NCBI GenBank assembly: GCA_020744225.1
Contig: JAGMWG010000003.1
Span: 1,178,001-1,242,000 of the forward strand
DNA length: 64,000 nt
Direction of reading: 5' to 3'
Origin: Paraphoma chrysanthemicola
Taxonomy: Eukaryota > Ascomycota > Dothideomycetes > Pleosporales > Phaeosphaeriaceae
Each line of letters starts with the position of its first letter. Position 1 is the stretch's first letter. The translations under genes and the position numbers were made by a program. The notes under the pieces were generated by a model. The model had not been told where the DNA came from. It saw only the letters and a program-made list of their open reading frames with translations, and searched no databases. Below, one piece after another: positions 1 to 9,944 of the stretch.

Positions 1-1184
1 GTTACAGGCAGCAGACCTCGTTTGCCTCGATCGAGGGGGACAAAATCATGAGTTCTTCCTGCTTCTGACTTTTCTTCCTTCAGTACTTTCTTCTTGGGAT
101 TTACAAAAGTTCCGGTTTGAAATGTTCATGTTGTGATGTCGATGAGTTCGACTTTTACCACATGAAGGAGAAGGTCTTCTCTGACTGAGCAATGACCAAA
201 GTTGAAGATGGAGACGACCATGTCCTTGGAGCGTGAAAGGGACATACGATCGGCGATGCATCATAGCTCCGAGAACATTCTGCAATACCTACTTACCGAA
301 TTCCGATACGGCAATAACACAATGTTTTGACACCCATTTCGATACTCGACTTCCAAGAACTGTCGTCCACATCTGATGCTCGAGTAAAGTCCATCGACCT
401 CCCAAACTGCATACGTCCAGCCTCGACCTTTCTTCCTCCAACACACTGAAGCTGACTTGCAACTTAAAGTCACAGTCGGCCGTTGTATATGAGTTCGTCT
501 ATTTCGGATAGCCGAGGATATGAATTCGACTTCTATCTACCTCATATTGTTCTCGCGATCTTTCCAAGGACACTATCGATCGTCCATAACGCGTTGGTGC
601 ACAGCAGTCATGCCTGCAGTGTAGGTAGTCATGTAATGTATTCCTAGCTTTAAACTGGCTTTCGAGCAAGAGAATTGGGTACCGCAAGGTAGTCTATCCT
701 TTCTCTTGCTTGCGGGCTCTAGGCCAAGACTTTACGGGCTCTTGGAAACGTTAAATCCGGACGGTGCAGCCCCACATTTATGAGCGGAAATTCTGGCTAG
801 TCTGAAAAGGGCGAAAATGTCATCACGACGAGTCATGTTCAGTGTTTGAGATGGTAAAGTGAGAAGAACGGACAGAACACTACACCTCGAAAGGAAATTT
901 CCAAAGGATCGGTGTAGCCTTTCTGTTTGGCCTATCTCCGCAGATTGTCCATAAAGTTTATGCCAATTTGTCAGTCATGGTCTTCCCAAGCAACGCTCTT
1001 CTTCGGTAGCCCTCGGCGCCGTATAGACAGCTCAAGTGAATAGACTATATAATTCAATCACGCTTCCCTTTTGCTTCGACTCTACTTCATCAAATCACTC
1101 CTCAAAATCACACCAGTTCTCCTTGTGTTATCTAGCCAGCCTTGTTCCTCACCAACGTCTCTCAAAATCCATCACCAACAAATC
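1..1184. other. intergenic, no supported gene
   Basis: Only short minus-strand open frames are present (about 60-80 codons at 46-285, 261-473 and 499-687). None has a recognisable domain, a signal peptide or splice sites that join them into one protein. The right part is the promoter and 5' leader of the dehydrogenase that starts at 1185; the last ~150 bases are C/T/A-rich, like a fungal leader. Confidence 0.6.
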
Positions 1185-2183
1185 ATGTCGCGCTACACTG
1201 AAGCCCACATTAAGCCTAATGGCCCTGGCGATGCGCGCCCAACGGCTCTGCAAATCCTTAGAGATGAGGGCGCTGAAGGCAAGCTCAAGGGCGAGGTCAT
1301 TGTCATCACCGGTACATCTTCCGGCATCGGCATCGAAACCGCTCGCGCACTGGCTGCCACTGGCGCCACCCTCTTCCTCACCGCCAGAGACGTGGCTAAG
1401 GCCCAAACCGGGCTCGCTGGAATCTTCGAACCGTCCCGCATGGAGATTGTCGAGATGGACCAGGCCTCCCTCTCTTCAGTCCGCTCTGCCGCCGCTGCCA
1501 TTCTTGCCAAGACCTCCAAAATCCACCTCCTCGTGAACAATGCCGGCATCATGGCCATTCCCGACCTCCGCCTAACCGCTGATGGCCACGAACTCCAATT
1601 TGGCACGAACCACCTCTCGCATTTCCTCTTCTACAAGCTCTTGGAATCCGCTCTGCTCGCGGCCGCCTCCCCTGACCTCCCATCCCGCGTTGTCTCTCTC
1701 GCCTCCTCAGCCCACAACGTCCACGGTATCAACGACTCCGACAATTACGACTTCCAGAAAGGCAACTACGACCCTAGTGTAGCCTATGGCCAATCCAAGA
1801 CGGCCAACATTTACATGTCCAACGAGATTGAGCGCCGCCATGGTTCGCGCCATCTACACTCTACGAGCGTTCATCCCGGCATTGTCCAAACAGGTCTCAC
1901 TCAGCACATGCATCCAGATTCCTTCAAGGGGATGGAGCATTTGTATCCTACCATGAAAAGTGTTGAGCAGGGTGCCGCCACATCGGTGTGGGCGGCCGTT
2001 GGTAAAGCATGGGAACATGAGGGCGGCAAGTACCTCGTCAACTGCGCCGTGGCAGAGCCGTATGCAGAAGGAGACGACAAGTTTACTACGCCCGGGTATG
2101 CCCCGCACGCGTATGACGTGGAAAGCGCGAAGAGGTTGTGGAACGACTCGCTCAAGCTTGTAGGATTGCCTGCCGAAGACTAG
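1185..2183 (+). CDS. short-chain dehydrogenase/reductase, retinol dehydrogenase/WWOX-like
   Basis: A single exon encodes a 332-residue NAD(P)-dependent oxidoreductase of the classical SDR fold. The cofactor motif TGTSSGIG lies near residue 45, NNAGIM near residue 120, and the catalytic YGQSKTAN motif, with its Tyr and Lys, follows about 75 residues later. The family (retinol dehydrogenase/WW-domain-oxidoreductase-like) reduces or oxidises diverse carbonyls and alcohols, so the substrate cannot be read from sequence. The open frame continues 38 codons upstream to 1071. I chose the Met at 1185 because the extra residues are not SDR-like and resemble translated leader, whereas MSRYTEAHIKPNGPGDARP is a usual N-terminus for fungal members. 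No signal peptide is seen. It ends about 300 bp from the convergent bZIP gene. Confidence 0.9.
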   Translation: MSRYTEAHIKPNGPGDARPTALQILRDEGAEGKLKGEVIVITGTSSGIGIETARALAATGATLFLTARDVAKAQTGLAGIFEPSRMEIVEMDQASLSSVRSAAAAILAKTSKIHLLVNNAGIMAIPDLRLTADGHELQFGTNHLSHFLFYKLLESALLAAASPDLPSRVVSLASSAHNVHGINDSDNYDFQKGNYDPSVAYGQSKTANIYMSNEIERRHGSRHLHSTSVHPGIVQTGLTQHMHPDSFKGMEHLYPTMKSVEQGAATSVWAAVGKAWEHEGGKYLVNCAVAEPYAEGDDKFTTPGYAPHAYDVESAKRLWNDSLKLVGLPAED

Positions 2184-2485
2184 AAAATTTGGAGGGGCTC
2201 AGCCTTCAGTATTTCCCTTTAATTAATGCTCCTATGAAAAAGAGAAGTCTTGGTAGCGATGATGCGAAGTGCAACGTTCTCAGCCGTGGTTTTTTGGTGT
2301 GGTGATCGTGACACCCGCCCGTCACACTGCTTCAGAGTTAGTGACATTGTTTTGCCCATGCGCCAGCGCGATCAGTGTAGGATCAAGGTGGAGTCTATGT
2401 CCGACGGTACTCTAAGAACGACTTACAATTACATGCCAGCCAGCATCCTTCATATGCTTGGAAACGGATTCGACGTTGCGGCTAC
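2184..2485. other. convergent intergenic spacer
   Basis: This is the 3' flank shared by the dehydrogenase (plus) and the bZIP regulator (minus). The open frame at 2250-2489 has no family features. I see nothing else here. Confidence 0.6.
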
Positions 2486-3596
2486 CTAGTGGATGAGACG
2501 TAAAGGCTCTTCTCCTCTCGTCAGCCTCCAGCGGTTAGTAGATTCAACTAAGTCATCGCATCCCTCCACAAGCCGCGACCATTTTGTAAAGAAGCCGGGG
2601 GTGGCCTCCCAGCTCTGGGGATTGTGCGGCTCGCCCCAAACAATAAGTCCGTTGCGCCCTGCTGTGACTCCATCCTCGTCACATCCTGTTGTGAGGTCCA
2701 GGTTCTTGGGGTCGGAAACGGTGATGCTGAGGGGCGTACCTCGTCGCTCTCGAGTCGGAATGGCATTCATGAGCTCACCAATCAAGTCTTGCAGCAATTC
2801 CCAATGGTCGAAGCGCCCTTCCCGCCTTATCAGGTTGTCACGAAGGCGTGGGAAGGGAAACAGATTGATCCATAAGGAATGCAAGCGAGATTGCTGGAGG
2901 CGGGTCGGGACGAGAGAGGGAGGAATATTGGGGTTCAAGGGATATACGGCTGTGAGGTCAATGTAAGGACCGCTAATAGGACAGGTAGTTGAAGAGGAAG
3001 GTTTATCAGTCTGGCCCGTGAGAAGTAGATTGAGGGTGCGCTTGTTGGAAACAAAGGCGCGAAAGACATTATACTGGACAAGATGGAGGAGGTGATCAGT
3101 TGAAAGAGGGAAGATCAAAGACGGTGGGGTTAAAGATGTCCGGACATGGTCTGAGGGGGCGGACGGTGGCCCTCCAAGGATTTTGGCGCGTTCAGGTATG
3201 TATAGTAATGTACTGGGTTGATTGCAAGGTGGCGGTGAGGAAATGCACGTAGCAATTGTGCCTTCTGATGATGACGAGGCGTCTTGTGATTGGCAAACAT
3301 CGAATTCGTCGAGGCGCCAGCGATTGACTTGAAATAAGCGCAATGTCTTCACAGACCCTGTATCTGGCTCCCTAGTCCGCAGTCCTTCGTGCCTTGTGAG
3401 CACAGCTGACAGCGAGTCATTCAGGGAAATACTCACGGTGAGCTCTTTGATTCTTCCGATTTTGAACCTTTCGGCGCATCTTGCTGGCCTTGGCCTCGGC
3501 TTCCGCCGAGATATCAAGGTAGGTAGGGCGATGGCCAACTTTGTTCGCTCCGTCCTCGCTCAGGACTGAGGAAGGTAGGGTAACAGAGAGGTCCAT
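2486..3596 (-). CDS. bZIP transcription factor with C-terminal DUF3425 domain
   Basis: The two exons are 3437-3596 and 2486-3384, with a 52-nt GTGAGT...AAG intron, giving 352 residues. Exon 1 ends in a bZIP basic region, RRKVQNRKNQRAH, and splicing restores the family's usual continuation HRLRTREPDTG followed by FQVNRWRLDEF. The C-terminal ~170 residues match DUF3425: a PYIDLTAVYPLNPNIP-like start, the SRLHSLWINLFPFPRLRDN core, and a WGEPHNPQSWEATPGFF end. Such proteins are nuclear regulators in filamentous ascomycetes, often of stress or secondary metabolism, but the target is unknown. The basic region is typical while the leucine zipper is short, as usual for this subfamily. The exon 1 frame differs from that of exon 2, so the basic region is missed unless the intron is recognised. 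Confidence 0.85.
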
Positions 3597-4446
3597 TATC
3601 CTATGGTATCATGAAGCCTGCTCTGTGTCGTACGTTATGGAAGAATCTTATCGTCTAGGCTTAGTAGTAAGTTTCGAGATGTGTCATGTGAATCCTGGCT
3701 GGTAGGCTAGCCTAAAAGGGGTGAGCGGCGGGAGCTCCGGATCTTCGCTTGGAGCCTCAAATAAGTAAACTCTCATTGGAATAGTTGCTTCTTGTGCTCG
3801 ACACAGAACTCGTCTCACCTACAAGCAAGCATCTCACTGTATTTGCCGGACCGAGCAGCTAGAAAATCTGAACAGTATAGCAATGACGAGATATGACACG
3901 CATATGTCAGCGTAGCCTGGTATTTTGGAGGCCATGTTTCGGTGCTCAGGTTTGCGGCTAAGATATGGAAAAGATTCTCACCATAGATAGTGCAGGAAAT
4001 GCAGGTCGTACAGCCACGCGCTCAAGTGCTCCTCTTGTATCTCGATTTTGGCACCCAATTCGGGAATCAACCTTGCCCAACCGTAGGTAGGATCGCGGAT
4101 GCTTTCTGTGTACCTAGGCCGTTAGACTCGGCATGTTTCAATTGCTCGCAAGTAGGTTATGGCGGTTCGATGAAGCTCGGAGGTTGCCCGAAGACTAACG
4201 CCAGTGGCGTGTATAGACTAGTTCGGCGCAGCGCCGAGTATGTATCAGATGTCGTAGCAAACTTTTGGCAAACGCCCACAGCATGTATGGGCACCGAGTG
4301 GCGCACAGGCTCACCCTGAGTTTTCGGAAGATACCCGAGCATCTGATCATGGCTTAAAGGTAAGAAAAAAGGTGAGATCAGAACTACTGTGAACACCATC
4401 AAAATCCAGTAAGCAGTCAGTGACTCGCAGGTATCAGCCAGCTCAA
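3597..4446. other. intergenic/promoter region, no gene
   Basis: This 850-bp stretch separates the bZIP gene and the second SDR gene, transcribed away from each other. A 110-codon plus-strand frame at 3990-4319 has no family features and no homologous look. The perfect 12-base palindrome TAGGCTAGCCTA is at 3703-3714. A CGG-N7-CCG palindrome is annotated separately at 4178-4190. Confidence 0.6.
4178..4190. promoter_or_regulatory. CGG-N7-CCG palindrome upstream of the cluster SDR
   Basis: CGG and CCG triplets are separated by 7 bases, with one more matching base each side (TCGG...CCGA). The site lies 257 bp upstream of the SDR start at 4447. Inverted CGG triplets at fixed spacing are the known binding form of dimeric Zn2Cys6 activators. 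The same spacing occurs twice more at 9496 and 9645. Regulation by the Zn2Cys6 gene next door is inference. Confidence 0.5.
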
Positions 4447-5272
4447 ATGTCACTTGTGAACAAGATTGCTATTGTAACAGGAGGTGCCCGTGGTATTGGA
4501 AGAGGCATTGTTCTGGCACTAGCAAAAGAAGGTGCAAAGGTCATTCAATACACATCAAAGATCTACCCGAATATCATATACTGATTCAGTATAGGTCGCC
4601 TTCACATATGTATCGCCTTCTTCCTCCGTCCTCGCCGCAGCCCTCGTTGAACAAGTTTCAGCCATGGGTTTCCAAGCACATGCCGTCCTGGCCGACTGCC
4701 GTGACCCGAACGCACCCCAGCGTATTGTCAGGGAAGCCCTCTCCGCCTTCTGTGCCTCCAAGGTGGACATTCTGGTAAACAACGCCGGAGTGGGCTCCGC
4801 AGGAACGCTCCTCGAAGATATCACAGTGGAAGAATACGCCACCGTGATGGATGTCAACGTACGCACAATAATTTTTATGACGCAAGCTTTCGTCCGGCAT
4901 ATCGCTCAAGGCGGACGCATCGTCAATCTATCGTCCGTCTCTGCTCGAGGAGGATACGCCACACAATCCGTCTACGCCGCATCCAAGGCCGCTGTAGAAG
5001 CACTGACACGTGTCTGGGCGACTGAGCTCGGCCACAAGTATGGCGCAACTGTAAATGCGGTGAACCCTGGTCCCGTGGATACCGATATGTACAGGGCGGC
5101 GGGAAAGGTACATTTGGCTCGCATGGAAGAACAGAACAAAAAAACACCAGCAGCACCAAGGGCAGGTAGTGAGACCGATGTGGTCGACATTGTCCTATTT
5201 CTTTGCGAGGAGCGGTCTAGATGGGTTACTGGCGATGTGGTTTGTGCGAATGGGGGAATGATGTATATTTAA
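4447..5272 (+). CDS. short-chain dehydrogenase/reductase in the putative polyol cluster
   Basis: The two exons are 4447-4539 and 4595-5272, with a 55-nt intron ending in TATAG, giving 256 residues. Splicing joins EGAK to VAFTYVSPSS, which restores the SDR beta-2 region. The cofactor motif TGGARGIG is near residue 11, NNAGVGSAG near 90, catalytic Tyr/Lys in VYAASKAA near 160, and PGPVDTDMY follows. The donor (GTCATT) is weak, but the frame and alignment support it. The length and motifs fit classical 3-ketoacyl-reductase-like or polyol-dehydrogenase-like SDRs that interconvert hydroxyl and keto groups using NAD(P)H in the cytosol. Its place next to a polyol dehydrogenase and sugar porter suggests a carbohydrate substrate, but this is not proven. 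It ends only ~80 bp from the convergent Zn2Cys6 gene. Confidence 0.85.
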
Positions 5273-5350
5273 TCAATAGGCTGCGACGTGGTAATTCGTG
5301 GCGCTGCTGAAAACAATACCAAACGATCAATACTAGGATTGTCGTCTTTT

Positions 5351-7760
5351 TTATCCTGGCATCCATGATCCTTGGTTGAGATATGATTCGGCTGAGTTTG
5401 AGTCCATTTGTACCATTATGGCTCCTGTTGCGTCCAGTAGCTCAGCGTCAGTAGATCCCTGTGCGTACCACGGAAAGCTCATCAGTCCATCTCTGACCAT
5501 CATTCCGTCTGATGGAAATTGTGTTGGCTGGTATTGAGACAAATCCCAATGTGGTGCGTTGCACTGCCAAAAGTCGAGAGCAGCTTCTTGGCCGATATTG
5601 GACATTGAGGTTGGCGTGCTCACCAGGAAACTTGAAGATTCACTTTGATCTGTGCATGTCAGTGGCCGTTTGTGCGGCAGCATCGGTAATTGAAAGGCGG
5701 CAAACAAACTGGGTATGTAAGATACAGCCACAAGAGGTGGATAAACATAGATCTTGTGCATCATTCACCCCATTGAACGTACCTAGCAATTTCTTAAGGA
5801 TATCCCTGGCTCTCCAAGCCATACTGTGCGACATTCCAAGCCTTTCCAAGCATAGGACAGAACGCTTCAGCAGCTTTCGCCATTGTGTGGCAAGCGTGTG
5901 GGCCGGGTCGTATATGTAGCATGTAGCTTGCACAAAGCTGGCTGTAATGAGCCAGTACGTTGCGTACCAGGCAAGACCGCGTGGCTGAGAGTCTGCGAGG
6001 TCGACAAAGTCGCAGATTGATTGAACGCACTCCTCCGCACCGCTCAAACATGCCTGAATGGACCCAATAGTTTGATCAAGGTTTTGTTTCTCTGTAATCT
6101 TTCCGAAGATGATGGGTCGATGAAGAATAATGCGGAGATGGAAAGAGCGCCAAATTAGGATTCGTTTCGGAACTTCGAACCAGGCACTAAGTATCACATC
6201 CTCAGAAAAGTGAGCTGGGAGGTCCTGGCGCCACTCTGATATCTTTTGATCTAGTGCAAGGGCCTTCTCAACCGTCGGAATCTGGTTCGTGAGAAGTTCG
6301 ACCTGGACCATGTTCGCTATGACAGCCAGCCTCACCTGATGGATGAGACATGTTGTTACCGTAGGCCCTTCGCCTGGATCAGGTAGTTTTTCCATATCCA
6401 CAGCAAGATCTCCATCGTCCAGAGTAGACGGAAGCCGAACGTTGACGCCGACCAGAGAAACAGGGGGCCGCCCAAGGGTGAGCTGAGCGCCTGACACAAA
6501 AATAAACAAGACCCACCACACACGTCTGAGATTAACGGAAAGGTTAGCAGAAGCTATGTGTGGATACTTAATGCAAAGTACGGACCTTCGAATTTCCATA
6601 GTGAATGGACTTGAATGTGGTAAACCAAACTCACGATGTAAGCCTATCGCAAGCGCCATGCTGAAGGCGATACCTATCAGTACGAAACCAGCGTTTGGCT
6701 TGTTCCTTTTCTGGAGGTAATTGGCCATCAGCACAAGACCTTGAACATAGCTTAGAGAGCCCTTTTCTAGAATGTCCATGTTCAAGTTTTCTCTGGCGTT
6801 TCTGTAAAAAGGAATGTCACTGTTGGTCTCTTGCGTCTCGCCAACAAATGCTCCGATTGCCAGAACAATATTATAAAGTAGAGACCAAGAACCGTCGCGT
6901 GGCTTCGAGAGTGCACCTGTGCCTTCGATGTCAATCATTGTTACCAATTTTGAAAAGGCTGCTTACCTGAGACTCGAGCACGGAAAGTGCCTTCGTGAAG
7001 AATGGGGTAAGCAGTGTGATATATAGCGAAGTAATCATTCATGTAACGAATAATATCAGTAGGAGACGCAACTGGCAAGTTTCGCGTATCGGATGCGTCC
7101 AATGATGTGGTGTTCGTGCTTGGAAATGGCGCGTACAAATGTAGTGACTGCAGGAATTTGACAGCTGCTACTCCCGATTGAGGGCCCATGTAACCAGCCT
7201 TGCCAGGCTCAGCAACGAGAAACCCCATTCCGTCTGTGGTATTATCAAAGTCCTGCGATTCATCGAATTCAAAGTCTTCCGCGTTGCTTGCCTCTGCTGG
7301 ACTTGCTTCCAATGGCTGATCTGTTGGTCGGACGGGTGCTTCGGACAATTGTGGTTGCCGATTGCTATCGTTATGAAACTCAGGGTCCGTAGGGATGGGA
7401 GACCCATTTTGTCCAGATTCTAGGTTATTTATGGCATCTTCGAGGTTGAGGTGTGGCAGATTAATGGCCCAAGCTCTCTCTATTGTCCAGATCCTTCGCT
7501 CGGCTGCTCCCAGTCGCCTGTAAGCATTAGTACATTGCGAAATGTAGATAAAAACCGTACCTTTCAGTGGCGGATAGCTGTATCAAAGGCGAGCTATATG
7601 CACAAGACTTGCCATCTCGTTTGCAATTCGCACAACTATCTCCACCCGAGCACCGTACTTTGCGGCGCTTGCATTCGTCACAAGCTGGTAGCTTGCGATG
7701 GCCTTGACGCAAAGCTGTGATCGCCTGCATAGCGATAGTATTTTTGGACACACATAACAT
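5351..7760 (-). CDS. Zn2Cys6 (GAL4-type) transcription factor with fungal_trans domain
   Basis: The five exons are 7561-7760, 6967-7517, 6586-6916, 5783-6525 and 5351-5649; all introns are GT-AG and keep frame, giving about 707 residues. The N-terminus carries the binuclear cluster C-DEC-KRRKVRC-SGGDSC-ANC-KRDGKSC with all six cysteines. The fungal-specific regulatory domain starts near the IIRYMNDYFAIYHTAYPILHEGTF segment and includes the hallmark RRVWWVLF, restored only by removing the 60-nt intron at 6526-6585, and LGRPP. The start could be the Met at 7760 or the one 10 codons later at 7730. The protein should be a nuclear sequence-specific activator or repressor. It sits between the SDR and the polyol dehydrogenase, so it is a good candidate pathway-specific regulator of the cluster. 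Confidence 0.88.
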
Positions 7761-8047
7761 GAGCAAGGAAAGAGGCACTGGCCAGAACCTTTGTATGTCG
7801 CAGCTGGCACTAGCTGACTAGTTTAGTGCGCCGCTAACCCCGCACATTGCGATCTCCCCGAAGAACACAAACATCAAATAGAATACCTTCCATTGGCATT
7901 CGAAGAGGGAACGGCTTCTGCATTGGTATATATTCATAGCTACGGGTACTTTCAGGAAATGCTTTACGACTAGCGTGGTAAGGGGAGGATGCGAAACCAA
8001 CGCACTCCACGCAAGATCGTGATCACCTTGGGTTCAAATACCAGAGG

Positions 8048-9241
8048 TCAATCATCAAGTATCTGCACTTTTATAGCCTTGCTTGCAGGTGTAGAAGCCG
8101 TGGTAAAAGCGGTAATACCCTCCTCTAATGCGTAGCGGTGTGTCACAAGAGGCTTGAGGTCAATGAGACCCTCACTGACCAGAGTGATTGCTTTGGGATA
8201 CGTGTCGTGGTACCGGTACTGAAAACGAAGATCGATCTCCTTCGATGATAGATGCATAAACGGTATATTCTGAAAGTCCTTTCCGACTCCGATCACGAAG
8301 ACAGCTCCTCCGAATCTGGTTGCCTGGTCCGGAAGTCAGCATTGAACCATGTATTGTGGTCAAATTGTATGCCTTACATAGATGCCTGCTTGGATACTTG
8401 ACTCAATGCCAGTACACTCCAGGACGAGTTCAGCCTCTACACCCAGGGCGTCTACGATCCTGTTTCCAAGCCCCGTCGCATCGTCTTCCTTGCTAACCTT
8501 GACCGTGCGAATGCGGGGGACAAGCTGTTTCGCCACTTCCAATCGGTAATCATCGATGTCCGTAACTACGATTGGCGCGGCACCTGCAGCATGTGCAGCA
8601 AGAAGGCTGACGAGCCCGATAGGTCCTGCACCGCAGATCACTAGGGAGCTTCCTAGCCTCAGATTAGACCTGTCAATTCCAGCAAGGGCAACAGAGAGAG
8701 GCTCGAGCAGAGAGCCTTCCTCATAGGAGAGGTTGTCTGGGAGTGCATGCAGCCATGCTTCCGGGTGTACGTGATATCGCCTCAGTGTTCCGTTGAATGG
8801 CGGCGTGGAGAAGAATTTGACATTGGGGCATGCGTTGTAACGGCCGGTCCGACAGAAATAGCAGGTCGGCAAGGAGCATGGAATACCGCATTCGAGTGCG
8901 ACACGATCCCCTTCTCCTGGTGTTAGCTTCACTTCGACAAGCCTGGGGAAATACTCACCGGGTTTGAACCGAGTCACCTTGTTTCCCGTTTTGATGACGA
9001 TACCTGCGCTTTCATGTCCCAGGCCGTTCTCTCCTATCACAACCATATCACCTATTTTGCCATGTTTCCAGAAATGTACATCTGACCCGCAGATGCCTGT
9101 CGCGCGAACGTGAACCAGGCAGTCGTTGGGACCAGGTTCAGGAATTTCCGAGTCAAATAGATGAAGTCCGTGTTGGGGATCGGTGTTTACCGCAATGTTG
9201 TGCGGTTTGCGCTGCAGTACCTCGGTGAATGTAGATGACAT
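8048..9241 (-). CDS. zinc-dependent medium-chain polyol dehydrogenase (sorbitol/xylitol/L-arabinitol dehydrogenase family)
   Basis: The three exons are 8959-9241, 8378-8916 and 8048-8323. The introns are 42 nt (with a GCTAAC branch site) and 54 nt, and the product is 365 residues. It shows the catalytic zinc Cys in ICGSDVHFWKHG, GHESAG with the catalytic His and Glu, the structural zinc region CGIPCSLPTCYFCRTGRYNAC, and the Rossmann motif GAGPIGLV followed by an acidic VTDID, which favours NAD+. The family oxidises sugar alcohols to ketoses (xylitol to xylulose, sorbitol to fructose, or L-arabinitol to L-xylulose); the exact substrate is undecided. An in-frame Met 20 codons upstream exists, but MSSTFTEVLQRKPHNIA is the likelier start. 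It is divergent from the sugar porter across a 703-bp shared promoter. Confidence 0.92.
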
Positions 9242-9495
9242 GATCGTGATATGCACCTCTTCAAGCGATGAATAAAGCGAAGGACCCTTTTCGTGGTTCA
9301 AATACCCAGACGCTTCTGTTAGATGGGACGTTACTTTTCTTCAACGAGACCTCTTCACATCGGCAACGTTCCGAAGAGCGAATTTTGGTTGCGCTTCTGT
9401 TTCTGCGCATTTTACACTCGTGATCCGTGATGAGATTCACGTCTCGGAGCCACACCGTATTTGACCATAGGTATCTAACCACTGGGACTACTCCA

Positions 9496-9508
9496 CGGAA
9501 TGAGGCCG
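9496..9508. promoter_or_regulatory. CGG-N7-CCG palindrome, first of two in the divergent promoter
   Basis: Inverted CGG triplets with a 7-base spacer; the arms extend to CACGG...CCGTG, 5 bp each. It lies 255 bp upstream of the polyol dehydrogenase start and 437 bp upstream of the porter start. It is a candidate binding site of a Zn2Cys6 dimer. Confidence 0.5.
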
Positions 9509-9644
9509 TGATTCTATGAGACGATTCATGCCTAGCGTGACTGTGAGACGTACGCTCAATTACAGTATCATTCTCCAGTAGTGCTGCGCTCGAGTAGATT
9601 CGGGCTTGGCCCGAACGGGACATCAGGCGGCACTGTGATTCGTT

Positions 9645-9657
9645 CGGTGCCACGCCG
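9645..9657. promoter_or_regulatory. CGG-N7-CCG palindrome, second of two in the divergent promoter
   Basis: Same form and spacing as the site at 9496, with TCGG...CCGA arms like the site at 4178. It lies 404 bp upstream of the dehydrogenase start and 288 bp upstream of the porter start. Candidate Zn2Cys6 binding site. Confidence 0.5.
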
Positions 9658-9944
9658 AGCTTCGCGTGAGCTGTTGGGTGCCAATCAACAAATGGCCGAA
9701 CTAAGACCGGTCTCATTGAACTGATCATTATAGTGTGAAGTACTCCACATTACCCCAGTTTCTCCAGTTTCTCCAGGCTTTGGAGGCTTGACGGCATTTT
9801 ATATAACCCTCAGAGGTTTCGCTCTTGCATAGGCTCAGATCATCGTAACACTTCGAACAATCGATCGCCCATTCTGACTACGAATAATTGTGGATTTTCC
9901 ATAAGCTCTTGAGCATTATATAATCTAGACATCCCTGCATCGCA

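Larger units (their letters stand above)
9242..9944. promoter_or_regulatory. divergent promoter of polyol dehydrogenase and sugar porter
   Basis: This 703-bp region between two start codons holds two CGG-N7-CCG palindromes (separate entries) and a TATA-like TTTATATAAC near 9798, about 140 bp before the porter start. The minus-strand open frame at 9261-9728 has no coding character and covers both motif sites. Shared regulation of the two genes is likely from the arrangement. Confidence 0.6.

Noticed and set aside
46..687. Three short minus-strand frames near the left end, one with several cysteines
   Set aside because: No signal peptide, no shared frame, no credible splice sites; they look like chance frames.
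3703..3714. 12-base palindrome TAGGCTAGCCTA containing GGCTAG
   Set aside because: GGCTA-type elements are known for xylanolytic regulators, but this single site lacks a second copy in the cluster promoters; kept as a note only.
3990..4319. 109-codon plus-strand frame
   Set aside because: No domain, and it overlaps a promoter region with a minus-strand frame of equal length.
9261..9728. 155-codon minus-strand frame in the divergent promoter
   Set aside because: Lies between two strong start codons, has no family features, and covers the palindromic motifs.
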